A stretch of DNA of 64,000 nucleotides, taken from the NCBI GenBank assembly GCA_029856365.1, contig JAHQWW010000006.1:1-64000 (forward strand), written 5' to 3'. A program made the position numbers and the translations under genes. This document shows positions 63,059 through 64,000 of the stretch, in pieces. Origin of the DNA: Candidatus Hodarchaeota archaeon. GTDB taxonomy: Archaea; Asgardarchaeota; Heimdallarchaeia; Hodarchaeales; Hodarchaeaceae. The notes beneath the pieces were generated by a model that worked only from the letters and a program-made list of their open reading frames with translations, searched no databases and was not told the DNA's origin. Within the stretch, counting starts at the first letter, position 1, and each line of letters begins with the position of its first letter.

Positions 63059-63709
63059 ATGGAAATTGAATTCATTGACTTTCTAGGTAGTATTCATATT
63101 GGGGTCAAAATATTATGTACGGAAAATAAGGCATTTCTACCAAACAATACTCCTTTAAATCTCAAAAATCTTGTCCATCGGACTTTGAAAGTTGAAATGA
63201 CCCAAATTTCAGATAATATTATAGGTTCTTTAGCTATAGGAAATTCTTTTGGAATTGTTGTTTCAAGTGTGATTAGTTCAGAGGTAATAGACGAAATAAA
63301 GTCAGCAGGTCTTCCAATCTATCAATCTTCGGAATTTTTTGCATTTGGTAATGTTGTACTTGCGAATGATTATAGTGGATTAATCTCTCCTATAGTTCCT
63401 CCTATAATTAGAAAAGAAATATCTGATACACTAAATATTCCTCTAGAAGCAAAGAAAATTGCAAATTCAGATTTAGTCGGAAGTCTTGCTTTTGTTACCA
63501 ATAATGGAGGATTGTTTACACCACTTGCCAGTGAAGAAGAGATTTCCGAGATAAAAGAAATACTCCACCTACAACAGGTAGGAGTTGGAAGTGTTAACAA
63601 AGGTTCTGAATTTGTGGCCTCTGGAATAACCGGAAACACTAAAGGAATGCTTATTGGGCGAGAAACAACAGGTATTGAGATTATGGAAATAACACGCTGT
63701 TTTTCTTAA
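63059..63709 (+). CDS. eif6: Translation initiation factor aIF6
   Basis: IGSLAIGNSFGIVVSS, VLANDYSGLISP, SDLVGSLAFVTNNGG. Confidence 0.95.
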   Translation: MEIEFIDFLGSIHIGVKILCTENKAFLPNNTPLNLKNLVHRTLKVEMTQISDNIIGSLAIGNSFGIVVSSVISSEVIDEIKSAGLPIYQSSEFFAFGNVVLANDYSGLISPIVPPIIRKEISDTLNIPLEAKKIANSDLVGSLAFVTNNGGLFTPLASEEEISEIKEILHLQQVGVGSVNKGSEFVASGITGNTKGMLIGRETTGIEIMEITRCFS

Positions 63710-63808
63710 TGAATCAGAAAGATTACTCGAACGAATTGCGAATTAATATAAAGAAAGTAAAAAATCGAAGTGAATTGAAAAAAAGTCACCTATAAAGGGT
63801 AGAATAAC

Positions 63809-64000
63809 ATGAAAAATGATATAGCTGTTAAGATCTATAGAATCTTGGGATTTTTTAAACAAAGACGGGAAACAACCTCTTTTTCCAAAGAATTATGTGC
63901 CTTAACTGAAGAACAGGCCAAAGATAAGCTTTTTTCGGAATTTGGAAGCCGAAACCGTCTAAAAAGACGACAAATTCGAATTATTTCAATTGATGAGATT
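63809..64000 (+). CDS. rplX: Ribosomal protein eL20 (LX), partial at window edge
   Basis: MKNDIAVKIYRILGFFKQRRETTSFSKELCALTEEQAKDKLFSEFGSRNRLKRRQIRIISIDEI; follows aIF6. Confidence 0.8.
   Translation, partial: MKNDIAVKIYRILGFFKQRRETTSFSKELCALTEEQAKDKLFSEFGSRNRLKRRQIRIISIDEI

Overview
This 64 kb AT-rich window is archaeal chromosome and looks like an Asgard archaeon. It carries archaeal ribosomal proteins, RNA polymerase subunits, TFB, split rpoA1/rpoA2, SecY, KEOPS-era informational genes and intron-containing tRNAs, together with eukaryote-like signature proteins. No database search was run; all calls come from motif and family recognition in the supplied translations and raw sequence. Main points for follow-up: (1) apparent homologues of two eukaryotic oligosaccharyltransferase subunits about 5 kb apart: ribophorin I/OST1 (40191-42287 +) and OST48/DDOST/Wbp1 (46981-48246 -). 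(2) An RpoH gene (48425-48994 -) that encodes a full-length eukaryote-type Rpb5, with the N-terminal jaw domain that ordinary archaeal RpoH lacks. (3) A DUF106/EMC3-type membrane insertase (57969-59246 +) with a ~230-aa extracytoplasmic beta-rich domain inserted between its transmembrane segments. (4) A small GTPase / KaiC-like ATPase / roadblock / FIST cluster divergent from a type IV pilin-like gene (32098-35595), plus a separate Tad-like secretion locus with large exoproteins (11711-21487). (5) Three of four tRNAs interrupted at unusual sites: Ile-GAT, Gln-TTG in the T loop, and Arg-GCG with two introns, one in the D loop. Also noted: a FIST gene apparently starting at CTG, tandem divergent EF1A-family GTPases, a decayed TnpB fragment, and an eL39 gene missing from the ORF track.
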